Assembly (NCBI RefSeq): GCF_002865645.1
Contig: NW_020194585.1
Span: 744,001-808,000 of the forward strand
Reading direction: 5' to 3'
Source of the DNA: Hyaloscypha bicolor E
Lineage: Eukaryota; Ascomycota; Leotiomycetes; Helotiales; Hyaloscyphaceae
Length of the DNA stretch: 64,000 nucleotides
Shown: in pieces, positions 46,760 to 57,908 of the stretch
Position numbering within the stretch: the first letter of the stretch is position 1
Layout: each line of letters opens with the position of its first letter
Position numbers and translations under genes: made by a program
Notes under the pieces: generated by a model
What the model was told of the DNA's origin: nothing
The model's input: the letters and a program-made list of their open reading frames with translations, nothing else
The model's database searches: none

Positions 46760-48115
46760 ACTACACATTCAATTCAGCAACTTGCTCTCATCCTACTCCC
46801 AGGTAGGTCCTCGCCCGATTTCCACGCTGCTTGCTAATGACGTCTTAGGCCTTGCACACCCTCGGCCACCAAGTCCAGTTCGCGGACGAGGAGGAGAGGC
46901 AGCTGATCGTCTTCACCACCCTGAAGACCCTCGTCGGTATCTGCGCCGCCTACAATCTGGAACTTCCCATCCACGTCGTCCCTGACGCCAGAGCCGCCGG
47001 CCCCCAGATCCATCGCGCACTCGCGTGCACACAGTCGTCCAGCGCCACGAGGCAGCCGCCAACATCCCAATCCCGGAAACGCCCTCGTCTTGCACGACAA
47101 CGTCCGCTTGGAGAAGTTGAAAGAACAACCCAGAGAGGATGATACTTTGCGCCTTTGGTTCGAAGATGGCCTCGATGACTTGGGCCTCGCCTTGGACGAT
47201 ATGAGATTATTATTTAATAAAGCGCTGCACACCGTCGCCATCACCCCCGTTGCGACCACGACGATCAACCAGATCACGGCGGACCGCCTGGCGTTCGGAA
47301 AGCACCCCGAGCAGGCGCAGTTCAACGGTGTGATCGGCACCACGTACGTATTCCCCTCGGAGCGACGCTGCCAGCTACTAACGTGCCCCTAGGGAAGAAC
47401 TCCTCACCTTCAACGATGCGCAGATCGCCGACGTCCTGGCCCTGTTCTACGACGGCATGTTCGGCCACAAGGGCTTCGTCCACCTGAACGAGCTCATCGA
47501 GGGATACACGGCACCCCAACCCACCGGCATCGATCAAGGCATGGCTCAGCGTTGCAAAAACCTGGCGGATAAATGTCGGCGATTGGGTTCCTGTACTGCG
47601 CGACTTCCTTGTAGTTCTCGGCCAGAACTACAAGCACGAGACGGTCGAGCTGAAGAAGTTCTACCTCGTGAGTTATCCCCTCCCAAGCCCGAAGCAGAGA
47701 CTAATCCAACCCCTGCCCTAGTACGTCGATAACTACAAGCTCGTCAAGTTCAACAGTGAGCTTCGCCAAGCCCGCGAGGACCAATTGCCAGAGCTCATCA
47801 ACTTCCTCGACTCAGCAGGCGTCATGTCTGGCCAGGGTATCCGCCTCATCTCCCGCGTCACGAAGTTCCTCAGCGACAACCTTGGGAGCGATGCCAAGCT
47901 CATCAACACCCAGCACGCTCGTGCGCGACCAGCATTCATTACGGTATCGCTGACATGTTTGGCCCAGGAATCTTGGCGATACTTCCCAACGGAGTGTCCA
48001 CCAGGTACGTCGCCCCATCCGTGACGTCTTCACGCTAACGCGTCTCAGGGTACAGAACAATATCGGTCTAACCCATCTCCGCCATGCGTGCATGGAGTTC
48101 ACTACCACCTTCGAC
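46760..48115 (+). pseudogene. Decayed multi-intron gene of unknown family
   Basis: Four textbook introns remain: 46803-46848, 47344-47392, 47668-47721 and 48005-48048, with branch points GCTAAT, CTACTAAC, GACTAAT and GCTAAC. Exons read ALHTLGHQVQFADEEERQLI, NALVLHDNVRLEKLKEQP, WFEDGLDDLGLALDDMRLLF, ITADRLAFGKHPEQAQFNGV, YDGMFGHKGFVHLNELIEGY, VGDWVPVLRDFLVVLGQNYK and YGIADMFGPGILAILPNGVS. Frame changes are needed near 47030, 47075, 47565 and 47930, so it is not translatable. It is GC-rich with C-ending codons, unlike the next segment. I do not recognise the family. The introns make it a former nuclear gene and not a processed insertion. Confidence 0.55.
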
Positions 48116-48189
48116 TAGATCAGACAGTTCTCCACTCCCTCTGGCCCGCCATCACCCGTCCCTTGATCGACGGCGACGAATACCCACTC

Positions 48190-49182
48190 ATGGAGTGCAA
48201 GATCTGCAAGGAGATGGGTCACATTGCCAAGAATTGCCTTAAGCGTCAGCCCTGCAAGCACTGCGGAGGTGATTACAGCAACCGTAACTGTCCTGTCCCG
48301 AAGAAGCCACTGACACGTGGAAATCTGTCAAGATATCCCACGAAGCAAGTGAAGGAAGCAGATTACGGGGTCAATAATACAGTCGATGATAATATAGTCG
48401 ATGAGATCGATAAGCAAGGCTTTAGCATTAACGAGACCAACATGATTGTCGAATTCTCCATGGTTTCAGCAAAGGCTCTACCAGGTATGCCTATGAATGA
48501 GCTCCAGGAGCAAATGATAATTGACTACGCTATGCAATTGTCTTGTAAGGATGGTTCACTCACCCATACCCCAACTTCGTCTGATACCACGCCAATTACC
48601 TTATCTCCTGTCAAGACCCATCCTAAGAAGGTAGAACTTTTGGAAGTCACTGACATGTCCTTCTACCACTCCCCTCGTATTACGGATAATTTCAATAACA
48701 AGAAGAGCTTAGTCGAGGCCATTTTCATAGTCCCAGCACGCAATAAAGGTCAAGTCTCCTCCCCTTTCGGCAACGAAGTAGTTGTCGAACTTCTAGACAA
48801 CAAGTTCATTAAGGGCATCCAATGGCAAGAGGAGAGCACTAGAAAGTAATCTGTTACATGGTACGACCAAGCTCAGCATGCTACCTTTGAGCAAGATTCT
48901 CGCAAGGGTTATACCTATATTCCTGAGTTTGGAGTAGTCAGAATCACTCCTGCAGAACTCTTCGAGGATAGACCTGTTGCTCGTGAAGTTGAAGTTGAGA
49001 TTGAGGAAGATAAAGTTGAGGGAGGTAAAGAACAAGTCAATGCTTAGGGACAAGTTGAAGGTCAAGATGAAGGAGCAGCTGATGAAGGAGCACCTGAGAA
49101 TACTACTGGCGGTTGGGGACAGAATGTCGAGATCGAGGAGCAAAAGTCTGGTTGGGAGGCTAATTAGGGAGGTGCTTGGTAA
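48190..49182 (+). pseudogene. Zinc-knuckle (CCHC) protein frame with three in-frame stops
   Basis: One frame from MECKICKEMGHIAKNC (a CX2CX4HX4C knuckle) and CKHCGGDYSNRNCP continues through an acidic/polar region to KFIKGIQWQEESTRK. A TAA (48847-48849) is followed in frame by SVTWYDQAQHATFEQDSRKG, a TAG (49045-49047), Gly/Glu-rich sequence with TGGWGQ and SGWEAN, a second TAG (49165-49167) and GGAW before the final TAA at 49180-49182. All internal stops could come from CAA or CAG. The frame is also open upstream to 48088 without an ATG, running into the 3' end of the preceding pseudogene. It could be a gag-like or RNA-binding protein; the GW-type tail is notable. Confidence 0.5.
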
Positions 49183-51635
49183 AGGTATACGAGTTCGGAG
49201 AACTCTTACAGTTGAAGGGGGATGTTGTATTGCCACATGACCTCTTAGCGTCTTTTCGCGACACCCTGTATCTTAGTCTCGAGCTCCCCGCTCCTTCTTC
49301 TCTCTTTAGACGTAATACACCACACACCCGAATACAGCTGTTTTCCACGAGAACACCAGCTCTAGGGTCGTGATATGGAACCGATCCGCCTCCCCGCCAA
49401 CTGGGTCGAGGCCAACGGCTCGCATCGAAAGACCTCGCGCCCGGCACGATGGGCAACCGAACTCCAATAGTTGCTGCACGCTAACACGGTGGGATAGGGC
49501 ATTGGACAAGGGCGAGTGGATGGAGGAACATATTTTGGACAATCATCCTGTTGATATGGAGTTTTGGGTGTCACTGTTGATTTTCATGGAGCTTTGGGCG
49601 ATACCCGGTGACGACACCACATTAGATGCGCGCGTGTACCTTGCAATTAGGCTCTCAATGGCCTGATCCCGAACCTCATACTCCGTGCTAGCCTTTGACG
49701 CTCACCGTGTCGGGAATTTTGATGATGCTTTGGTTTCGGTGGGGTGCGAAGTTTGAGGGGGATGAAGAGCGGGTTATGATTGTAACCTTGAAGGGCGGGT
49801 GCGCGAGGAGGGAGGTGAGGATGTAGGAGCCCAGTGTTGGCGTTGGCTGGGGATGGCTAGTGTTTGAAGGAAGGGGTGGAGGGGTAGGACGTGCTCGCTG
49901 GGGATTGGAGATGTAATTCCCGGCCTGAGAGGAGAGGTTGGTTTTACTTTAAGCGCATGGAGGTATCGTTGCGCACTCCGAAATTTCAATGTTGCGGAAG
50001 GAAGTCATGTTGCAGAAGATAGTGGTATGGAGAAACGAGAATAGATGATTCGAAGACAATCAAGAAACATATTTAAACCAGAACCGAGTGAGAGGTTTGA
50101 ATAGTGAGATATCTGACCGGAAGAAGGCAGCTATTCAATCAAGCTACAAGGTACTTGATACTGTCTGACTGGCCCATTCCAGGGTAGATGGGAGTGATTC
50201 GCTGCTAGTTTACTCGAGAGGAGAGCCTGTAAGCGAATCCAAATGTCAAATTTTGTCGTAACTTCTGGCCAATTGCGCATCATAAATTTCAGAGAGCATC
50301 CACTTCAGCTTCTCTTCTGAATTTGAAATGGAAGGAACTAACCAGTTAAGGCGAGATCGGGCAGTGCTTGTCGGCAATTCTTTGACTTTCCTCGGGCAAT
50401 GCGGCGTTTTCTCAACGTGGACTGGTGCAGCAACTTTGCAGTACTTCGATCTCTGCAGGTCATAGAGTTGGGAATATGAAGAAACGAGATTGTGCCCGAA
50501 GTTTGAAATTGAATCAAAAGATTGGTTCGGTACCTTCGATCTCTTTAACACTCCCCTTCCTGGCTTGCCAATCATCTGTCTGAAATCAACTCTCAAGGTT
50601 GAGTCATGACTCGTGATTTTCTGTCAATCTCCCTGCTTCACCACCAAAGTTTCTTGGACTTCTCTGCCCCACTGTGGATGAGTGGCCGCGAACTTCGATC
50701 TTGCAGGCTGTACAATAACGGTAATTGTGAGAAAGATGCTGACTGGGGAGAGACAATCAAAAGATCTCTCATATTGTGACATGATATCAAGACAATACAA
50801 ACATCGTCTTCGGTCATGCAAAGGGAGGTTTTCAAGGTCAGATTATGTTACAGAAGAAATGCTGAAAGACTCTGTATCAGAAACAACTATATCTGGAGTT
50901 TCCAAGCCGCGTGGGTTCCCGAATATTGATGCGGGTTCACAAGGGGTACGCATTCTGGGAGGAATAACACCTAGCGTTTTCTTTGAATATTTGGGGGAGT
51001 GGGGGAAATGTAATACATTGAGGTAAAGAATACATTTTGATTCTCGAAGCCATTGTCCCAGTACCTCGGTAACATGGAAGAAGCACCTGCGACCGGAGAA
51101 TTAAGCCTGGCTAACGCCGGGCATGAGGTGGGGTTCTCCAACAGCAAACTGCTCAAAAGCCAAATTCTGATATCTCCCTGTATCAATTTTGCTCTTTTGA
51201 AAGGGGAACCTTAAATTTTTCATAAGCGGTGACTCAAAAATTGTGGTTGCATTTTTGGCATGACAAGCTCGGCCAAAAGGGGTTTGTTTACTTCTGCTTC
51301 GAAATCACGCCCAGGTTCAAACTACCATAAGGCTCTTGCAATGATTCAGCTTCCACTTTTAAGCATGTTTAATAGTAAATCTTAATTTTAAATTGTAAAT
51401 GGCGAACTGTCGTGAAAGTCGGACTTGCAATCAGCTGAAGCTGGCCGGGACAATGAACTCCTAGGCGAGTGTAAGTATACCCATTTCGTCACGTGACCTT
51501 AAATGTATATGAGCGTACCTGTTCAGTTCTGCACTCCGAGAACAAATTCATCGCCAGTTCCTTACACCCAATCTACATCTCAACCACCACGAAAGTTGTT
51601 CCTTCCTCTCATTTAACTTCAACCTCGAGCGCAGC
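49183..51635. other. 2.4 kb without a supported gene
   Basis: Several frames of 60-116 codons occur on both strands but overlap one another and show no domain. The longest, minus strand 50246-50596, is Lys/Ser-rich and unconvincing. 51361-51400 is A/T-rich. A CACGTGACC site lies at 51490-51498, upstream of the next gene. Confidence 0.4.
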
Positions 51636-52969
51636 ATGTCTTCGTCTGCTGGCAAGCGGAAGCGGCGGAACACAGCAAAAGCTGGCTTTGTTTCTAGCGC
51701 GTCTATACCTGTGGACTTCGGTGACGACACCCCTTCCACAGATGACTCAATTGTCAAAAAACGTCGCCTCAGGAAGGAGCCGGTCCCGGTCCAGACCTTA
51801 CAACAATCTTCTCCGACAATGGCACGAAGTGACAAAAAGAATCGCCTCGACGCTGCAGCAGATGCTCTCGAACAAGAGCTTGGTACGCTCTCGACCTCCG
51901 AGCAAATAGCCAGCGGAAGTCACTACCGCTCCATGCTTCGCAACGGCGCAGAAGACATCTTCAAGGACGCTGTTTGGGGGAGATTCATGCAGAAAATTAG
52001 GAAATCCTGCGACAAACAACGACTTTGGTATGAGACGACGATATACCGCTTGATTGGTCAAACTTCACATTTCTTGGTACCCAATGAAAAGCTTGACAAA
52101 CGAACCCTCCATAAGCTTCAATACGCATTGGAGCTCTGGGTCTTTCTGGCGGTTGCGGAGAAGCTTCATCTCTTGCTTCAGCATCAAGATTGCAAGCAAG
52201 GGAAAGCGCTGAAGGAGAACGGCGCTTCCCCCGCCGTGATCTTCCAGGCGTTTGTCAGTATATACAAGAATCGGGCTGGTATCAATAGGTGGACTGCGGC
52301 GCACATGAACAATGTACGGTACACCATTTACTAAGTAGCCCTCCACGTTCGTCAAGGCCGCGATGTTCCACATCAATCTGGTACAATGCCCTCCTCTAAG
52401 AGGTGATCTGGCCGACGTAGTGCTAACATACCCTAGTCTCCCAAACTTCGACTGGATTCGCCGAAGATAACAACTCCGAGAACATTGGCGACCCAGTCAA
52501 GAGCGACATGAAGAGCGAGATCTCTGATGAATCAGAAGATCTGCAAAGAGGTTCAGATCGCTCAGTTTCTCCTCAACCCATTCACACATTGGCTCCGAGT
52601 ACTGCACGTTCCCAAGACATGTCAGCTCATCAGACAACATCTTCGGCTAGCCCAACTCCAGCTACCTCCAGACCTAGCAAGACCCGAAACTCCCTTCCAA
52701 GCAACCCGCCATCTGCCTTTAATAAAAGCTCTCTTAAACGGGTAACTAAAAAGATCGTCAAATTTCGAACAGACTTGGAGGCAGCCGAAGCAAATCTTAG
52801 CGATAAACGAAGGTATCGACAAGAGGCAGATGAGGCGTCAGAGCAAGCGAAGGTCGATTTCCGAAATCTTGGCAGAAATACACAGCTGTCGGATTTTGAC
52901 GTCTTGGATGGGAGAGAACCCAAGAATGGAAAAGTCGATTCAGTGGATGGATTTGGCTCGGGAGCTTGA
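51636..52969 (+). CDS. Unknown nuclear-type protein, multi-exon
   Basis: The first exon runs from an ATG at 51636 (MSSSAGKRKRRNTAKAG, a basic probable nuclear signal) with two further basic patches (KKRRLRKEP) and a helical domain (about 60-225; SMLRNGAEDIFKDAVWGRFM, LQYALELWVFLAVAEKLHLL). It reaches a GTACGG near 52316. One or two short introns lie within about 52316-52436: GTACAATG...GCTAAC...CCTAG ends at 52436. The last exon then reads TSTGFAEDNNSENIGDPVKS and a Ser/Pro/Thr-rich stretch. It closes with a Lys/Arg/Glu coiled coil (KKIVKFRTDLEAAEANL). The exact splice sites of the small middle exon are unresolved. No known family; a chromatin or RNA role is only a guess. Confidence 0.6.
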
Positions 52970-53757
52970 TGAAGATTGATTGTCTTTAGGAGGGCTTGCC
53001 GAGCGTAAGGGTAGCAGATATTTGCATTGACTCTTTTGCAAAGGCAAGAACATTCTTTTTCGAGACGTCAGCAGAAACGGTGTGGTCAGTTTGCATCGCA
53101 GTGGGGGAGGTACTGGTTATTCTCGGAACAATTGATGCCATCATGATCACTCTGGGCTTCTTACAGAAAAAATTGTAAGCTGGACTATGTAGTTCAATTC
53201 AAAATTCCCTAAACTACTAGACAAGTCAGACTCAACTATTTTTTTCGCTGGTTCTGTTTTAGTGTTTGGACGTGAGCAGCTGCCGCCTTAACCTGAGCTG
53301 AGGGTGAGCATTCCTGAGTGTGCCTGTGCATGTCCTGAGCACGTTCTGAGCTCGGCCTGAGCAACCTGAGCGCACGGCAGAGTAAGCCTGAGTATGCGCT
53401 GAGAGGCCATTTCAGCTCCCAAAGGTACTCGTTCCAGCTCCCTTGATGCCCGGTTACGCTCTCCTTATTTTGTCTCCAAGTATAGATCCTACTTTGGCTC
53501 CCTTATAACCGAGATTTCCTGGGAGACATTTTTAGTAATCTTTTTATTATAGGTTAGGAAGCATGTGATTATAATACAAGGGTTATACCGGTAATACACT
53601 AGCCTATACTTTTATTAAAAATCTAACTTAAGATTTTTAAAGAGCTCAGGTAGCCAATTACAAGTCGTCAACACCGCTGCCCCAATCGACCCCCCGGGGG
53701 AGGGGGTCGTTTTACATTTTCCTACATAAACCATAATACTAAAGTCGCTATCCTAAT
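52970..53757. other. Intergenic with CTGAG array and a GC hairpin
   Basis: Holds the CTGAG-rich stretch listed separately, an AT-rich patch at 53520-53650 with the inverted pair AAAAATCT/AGATTTTT at about 53617-53640, and a GC-rich near-palindrome (CGACCCCCCGGGGGAGGGGG) at 53689-53708 continuing to TCG at 53711. A 60-codon ATG frame at 52996-53178 with one hydrophobic segment is not supported by any family. Confidence 0.4.
53285..53405. repeat. CTGAG-rich degenerate short-repeat array
   Basis: Nine copies of CTGAG, mostly as CCTGAGC or CCTGAGT, are spread over about 120 bp at irregular 8-25-bp spacing. This is more than chance would give. It may be a decayed minisatellite or clustered binding sites. 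Confidence 0.5.
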
Positions 53758-56332
53758 TTACCGATGCCGCCTGATTTCTCGGAAAATGGTCAGCATACTT
53801 CCCGGCCACCACGGCTCCTGCCTAGAAGTTGTTCTTGGCCATAGTTTGGTCACAAAATCGTCGCTATACCTATTCACCATTCCGGCGAGCGTCACAACTG
53901 GCAGGTCGCCAATCCACCGTGAGTCCACCTCCACCAAGAACATCAATACGGACCAATGGGCATAGATATCTAGCGCAAGAGCTTGCTCTCTGGTTAATTT
54001 TGTGGTAATGTCGTCTGATGTAGCGCCAATTGGGCTTTCGAGCCTTTGATCGAGGAGGGGAAGAACAAGGTCGAGGTATGCCTGGGGAGCCTGAACAAGG
54101 AAACTGAGGAGGAGACTTGTCAGTGGTTCCGTCGGCAGTGGATCCGTGGCTCTTCTTGCAAACGAGCGAAGCCAGAGTGCTACTTGCGGTAGTGGCACTG
54201 GTACGGGCTCGAAAGGCTCTCCAACCTGGTTGCTGAGCGATGAGGCGGAGGCTACGTTGGATGCGGAGAAGGTCTTGCTACTGATATACTTTAAGATTTC
54301 GAAAGCGGTGCCGCAGGCCGACAATAACCCTTCGGGGTCATCGCTGTGATTGGGCAGAGCAGAGTCGAGGCATTGCTGAAGCTTAGCGAAAGCGCTTTGA
54401 ACGGTGGCAGCGAGTATTGGAACCATGACATGAGTGCGTGATGGGGCCAGAGCTGCTGGCGGGATAGTGATTTCCGCGGACGGACTGTCGGTTACCAGCT
54501 CCATCTCTCGAGATAGTTCGAGGGTTGGGCTTGAGCTGCCGCAATGCAGAGTTTGAAGCGTCGTTCGTATTGCTCGCATGATGATTATGGCATCCCTTGG
54601 AGTCGTTGAGAGCAGTGTGGGCTCCGATAAGCTCGATAAGCGACGATTAGATAATCGCGCTAATTTTTCGATAATCGATAATCGACCATCGATTACGATA
54701 ATTATCGAACTAAGGCCTTGGCAATACTACAGGGCCACTACAGGGCCAATACAGGGCCAATTGCTATATTTATAGGCCTCATACCGCCTTTTCTTTACTA
54801 TAGCAGAATTCCGATTTAGTAAAGGCGGTATAAGGCCTATAAATATAGCGCATTAGCCCTGTAGTAGCCCTGTAGTACTACCAAGGCCCTGGACCCACTA
54901 TTATTAATAGATTTAGTACTGTAAAGGCGGTCTAAGGCCTGTAAATATAGCGTATTGGCCCTGTAGCGGCCCTGTAGTGGCCCTGTAGTATTGCCAAGGC
55001 CCTGGGACCCACTATTATCGATGGAATTATCGATGGGCTCGCTCAATGGCTGGCGGGCCCACTTTTATCGATGGAATTATCGATGGGCTCGCTTAATGGC
55101 TGGCTGGGCCCACTTTTATCGATGATTATCGAGGTGATGGGGCTCGCTTAAGGGCTGGCTGGGCCCACTTTTATCGATGGAATTATCGATAACTGGATTA
55201 AATACTAGCTAGTCTACGTTATATAATAGACTATTAAATAAAAAGTTAAAAAGTCTAATAGTATAGTAATAATAGTATACTTTTATACTAATCTTAATAC
55301 TAATCGGTTTATAATTGAACTAGAAAGCCGTAATAGGGCTCGTTTAATGGCTGGGCCCACTTTTATCGACGATAATTATCGATATCAATCGTTTATCGAT
55401 CGCTTAGCCGATAACGATTACTAATCGATAATTTCGATCGATAATTTATCGGAGCCCACACTGGTTGAGAGGAGCTTGCGGGACTCTTTTGCCTCACTTC
55501 TGCTCGAGATCCAATGGTTTATCTGCTGACTTGCAGTGGCGAACGGCACCAGGAACACAGCACTCGCCAAAAGCGGTTCCGCCTTCAAAGAACGTGGTGA
55601 TGAAATCAACTCTCTCACCCGTTCGCTCGCGAGATTGTAGTGTTGATAGCCAGTCATTAGGACTTGATTGACTGCACTTGTGTCGGGAGCGGGCTCTTTT
55701 GAGATCATGTCGTGGCATAGGCAGGCTGCGGAGACCGCAAGAATGGAATGAAAGACGGTTCTGCTCTGCAATGCTAGCTTTGGCATTTCGATCTGCAATG
55801 CGCTTCGATCTCTTTGGCAAAGAGTCAAGGTACGGCTCGTATGTTGTAGATAGTGGTTAAACAGATCGGTATCAGTTGGGCCATCAGGACCCTTCGCAAC
55901 GGTGGAGCAGGGGTTTACATCAACACATGGTGCAGTTGCGTACATTGATGCCTGGAAGGATAGCGATCGTTCCGAGTATGGTAAAGCATTGGGGGATGGA
56001 GAAAGGATGCGTGGCGAGCTCGGTAGGGACAATTCATCCCTCTGACCGCTTGTAGTAGACTGTAGTTCTGGCGGGTAGATGCATTTGTCCAGGAGCACAG
56101 TACATCGAGTACACGACGGTCTCAATTCATCACACTAACGAAGAACTTCAGCTTTGTAGTTGCAAGAATACTCCTGACAATAGCTACGCACCTTGACTCT
56201 TCGCCGCTTGCATTCGAAGCATCCATTTCTGGACTTGTGATGAGACCTTCTCGGTTTCTTGATGCAGCGTTGATTTGGGAGTTGAGTGGTCACCATCTTG
56301 ATGACCTTTGGTTTTTGCTTGGGACATCGCAT
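53758..56332 (-). pseudogene. Zn2Cys6 transcription factor, interrupted by an hAT-type element
   Basis: Exon 1 (56332-56192) carries HHKSRNGCFECKRRRVK. A 57-nt intron (56135-56191) joins it to CDELRPSCTRC...DKC, completing a Zn2Cys6 binuclear cluster (CX2CX6CX6CX2CX6C). Exon 2 continues with a fungal regulator domain (FNHYLQHTSRTLTLCQRD, IEMPKLALQSRTVFHSILAV), similar in layout to UPC2-type factors. At 55463 an 851-bp insertion begins. After it the frame resumes at 54604 and runs to TAA at 53758 (PLPQVALWLRSFARRATDPL and onwards). Excising the insertion and one 8-bp duplication restores a single frame of 552 residues with no other damage. As it stands, translation stops 14 codons into the element. 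It would bind DNA in the nucleus; targets are unknown. Confidence 0.85.
54613..55463. mobile_element. hAT-type non-autonomous element (851 bp) inside the Zn2Cys6 gene
   Basis: The terminal inverted repeat is CAGTGTGGGCTCCGATAA at both ends, with the CAGTG start usual for hAT elements. A perfect 8-bp target duplication GTTGAGAG flanks it (54605-54612, 55464-55471). Inside are many TTATCGAT/CGATAA boxes towards both ends. Three to four copies of a unit containing TTATCGATGGAATTATCGAT and GGCTCGCTTAATGGCTGG lie at about 55010-55190. A large imperfect hairpin is centred near 54800 (GCGGTATAAGGCCTATAAAT and its inverse). No transposase is encoded, so it must be moved in trans. Confidence 0.9.
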
Positions 56333-57082
56333 TCGCGATACAGCTCTTATACCTCAATGTAGGACTGGGTTTGCTGTCTTTTGCTGGAGTCCGAATGCAG
56401 ATAACCAACAGTTGAAATACTCGCCCGCCCCTCGAACTGGCGGTGTTGGCTTGGAGGCTGAGTCGCTGCATCCTCATTGGGCCAGTCAGCCTTGGCAGCT
56501 GGTGGTTTTTTTCCAGGCTGTCATATTTGGTGAGGAGGCCTAACGACAACGTGGAGAAAGACGAGTTCCTAACAAGGAAGATTTTGTCCAGCTTTGAACC
56601 GGCAGCTCTTTCGAATTTCTTCGACCATGAGATGGGGATCCATAAACGAGCGAGCAATGTGATCTTTGAACGCCCGAGCTCCTTACATGTATTGCATTCA
56701 GCTCGAGGAGCAAAACACCGAGCTCGACCGAGTCGCACGCGTCTATCTACACAGCCTCCCAAGTGCGGAAAAATTCCCGCCACCCATCTTGGTCAGCTGA
56801 ACTGGCTGGCGTTGAAACCCGTCCACCAGTGGTCCAGCAACTAACAGCCGAGCAACACCAGAATCGCTACGTTTGGAAAATCACACCAAATCTCAACGGA
56901 ACGCCCGAAACTCTTTAAAAGTCTTTGCGTAGTAGAAAAAAAGCAGATCTAACTTTCCCGAAATTTTTACGATAATTGAATGTAAGGGGAAATTGTGAGA
57001 AATTCTGTATTGTGAGGGCCAAGATTGCGCTTGTCCTCGCTTAGGGTATTGGACGAATTTCAATGCCGCTCGCCTTGGAAGT
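56333..57082. other. 5' flank of the Zn2Cys6 gene; no other gene recognised
   Basis: Overlapping frames on both strands with no domain. It probably contains the promoter of the minus-strand regulator. Confidence 0.35.
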
Positions 57083-57577
57083 TACGGAAAGCCGTAAGGA
57101 TCAAAAGACCAAGCGATTTTCGAATCCGGTTTTCGACTTTTGATGTCCCACTTGTGGCACGTGCGCATCCTATTAAAAATCGCCCACATATTATGCCCTC
57201 TCTTCCTGTACCTCTACTTATTATTACTACTTAAAATATTACTCTTTCTTTAATTCTTATTTATATATATACGAGAGAGGGGTGAGAGGTGAGGGGTAGA
57301 TAGGGATGGGGGTAGGGGGGAGAGGTAAAGGGCGAGTGAAAAGTGAAAAGTGAAAAGCGAAAATAAAGCGAAAAGCGAAAAGCGAGCTTTAAGGCATGCG
57401 ACTCGCGAGGAAAAGGAAGCCCTATAATTATAGGCTACTTATCGCTAAATTTTAGGGCTACGGTCACTAAGTTACAGGCTATAGGTACTAAAAATTTAGT
57501 GACATAAATTTTTGGTTAAGTTCCCTCGCTTTGCCCCCCCCTCTCCCCTTTCCCCCTATAAACCCCCTCTCTTATCC

Positions 57578-57631
<54 letters not shown>

Positions 57632-57811
57632 ATTAAAGAAAGTAGATATTTGAAGTAGTAATAGAGGCACAGGGAGAGGGTATAGTATGTGGGCGTGATA
57701 TGTGGTATTTGCGATTTTTGGTAGGGTGCGCACGTGCCACAAGTCGGACATCGAAAGTCGAAAACCGGATTCGAAAATCGCTTGATCACTTGATCCTTAC
57801 GGCTTTCCGTA
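57083..57811. mobile_element. Fold-back element with ~200-bp inverted arms (729 bp)
   Basis: The left arm starts TACGGAAAGCCGTAAGGATC; the right arm is its inverted copy ending at 57811. Similarity continues inward for about 200 bp on each side (GATTTTCGAATCCGGTTTTC, TTGTGGCACGTGCGCA). TA lies at each outer edge and may be a target duplication. The right arm has a (GA)n run of about 40 bp at 57590-57630 that the left arm lacks. The centre includes a GTGAAAA/GCGAAAA minisatellite (57336-57385). No coding capacity; a minus-strand frame across the right arm is a by-product. Confidence 0.75.
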
Positions 57812-57908
57812 TAAGGAGCATGTACAGGCATTTCCCCTAAAACAAGCCGCAGAGGCTTTTCACCGACACCAAAATATATCATCAACTACATTCGCTTATG
57901 GTAGAAAT

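Noticed and set aside
46760..48115. Integrated viral capsid gene
   Set aside because: Helical capsid-like look is not evidence by itself, and four canonical spliceosomal introns argue for an old nuclear gene; no family match can be claimed.
48793..49236. 147-codon minus-strand Leu/Ser-rich frame
   Set aside because: Shadow of the zinc-knuckle frame on the plus strand.
50246..50596. 116-codon minus-strand frame as a gene
   Set aside because: No recognisable motif, no neighbouring exon, and equally long frames overlap elsewhere in this gap.
52996..53178. 60-codon frame with one hydrophobic segment as a small membrane protein
   Set aside because: Directly behind the 3' end of another gene, no signal or family; likely chance.
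57590..57630. (GA)n run as a separate regulatory element
   Set aside because: It is an expansion inside one arm of the fold-back element, best explained as a microsatellite.
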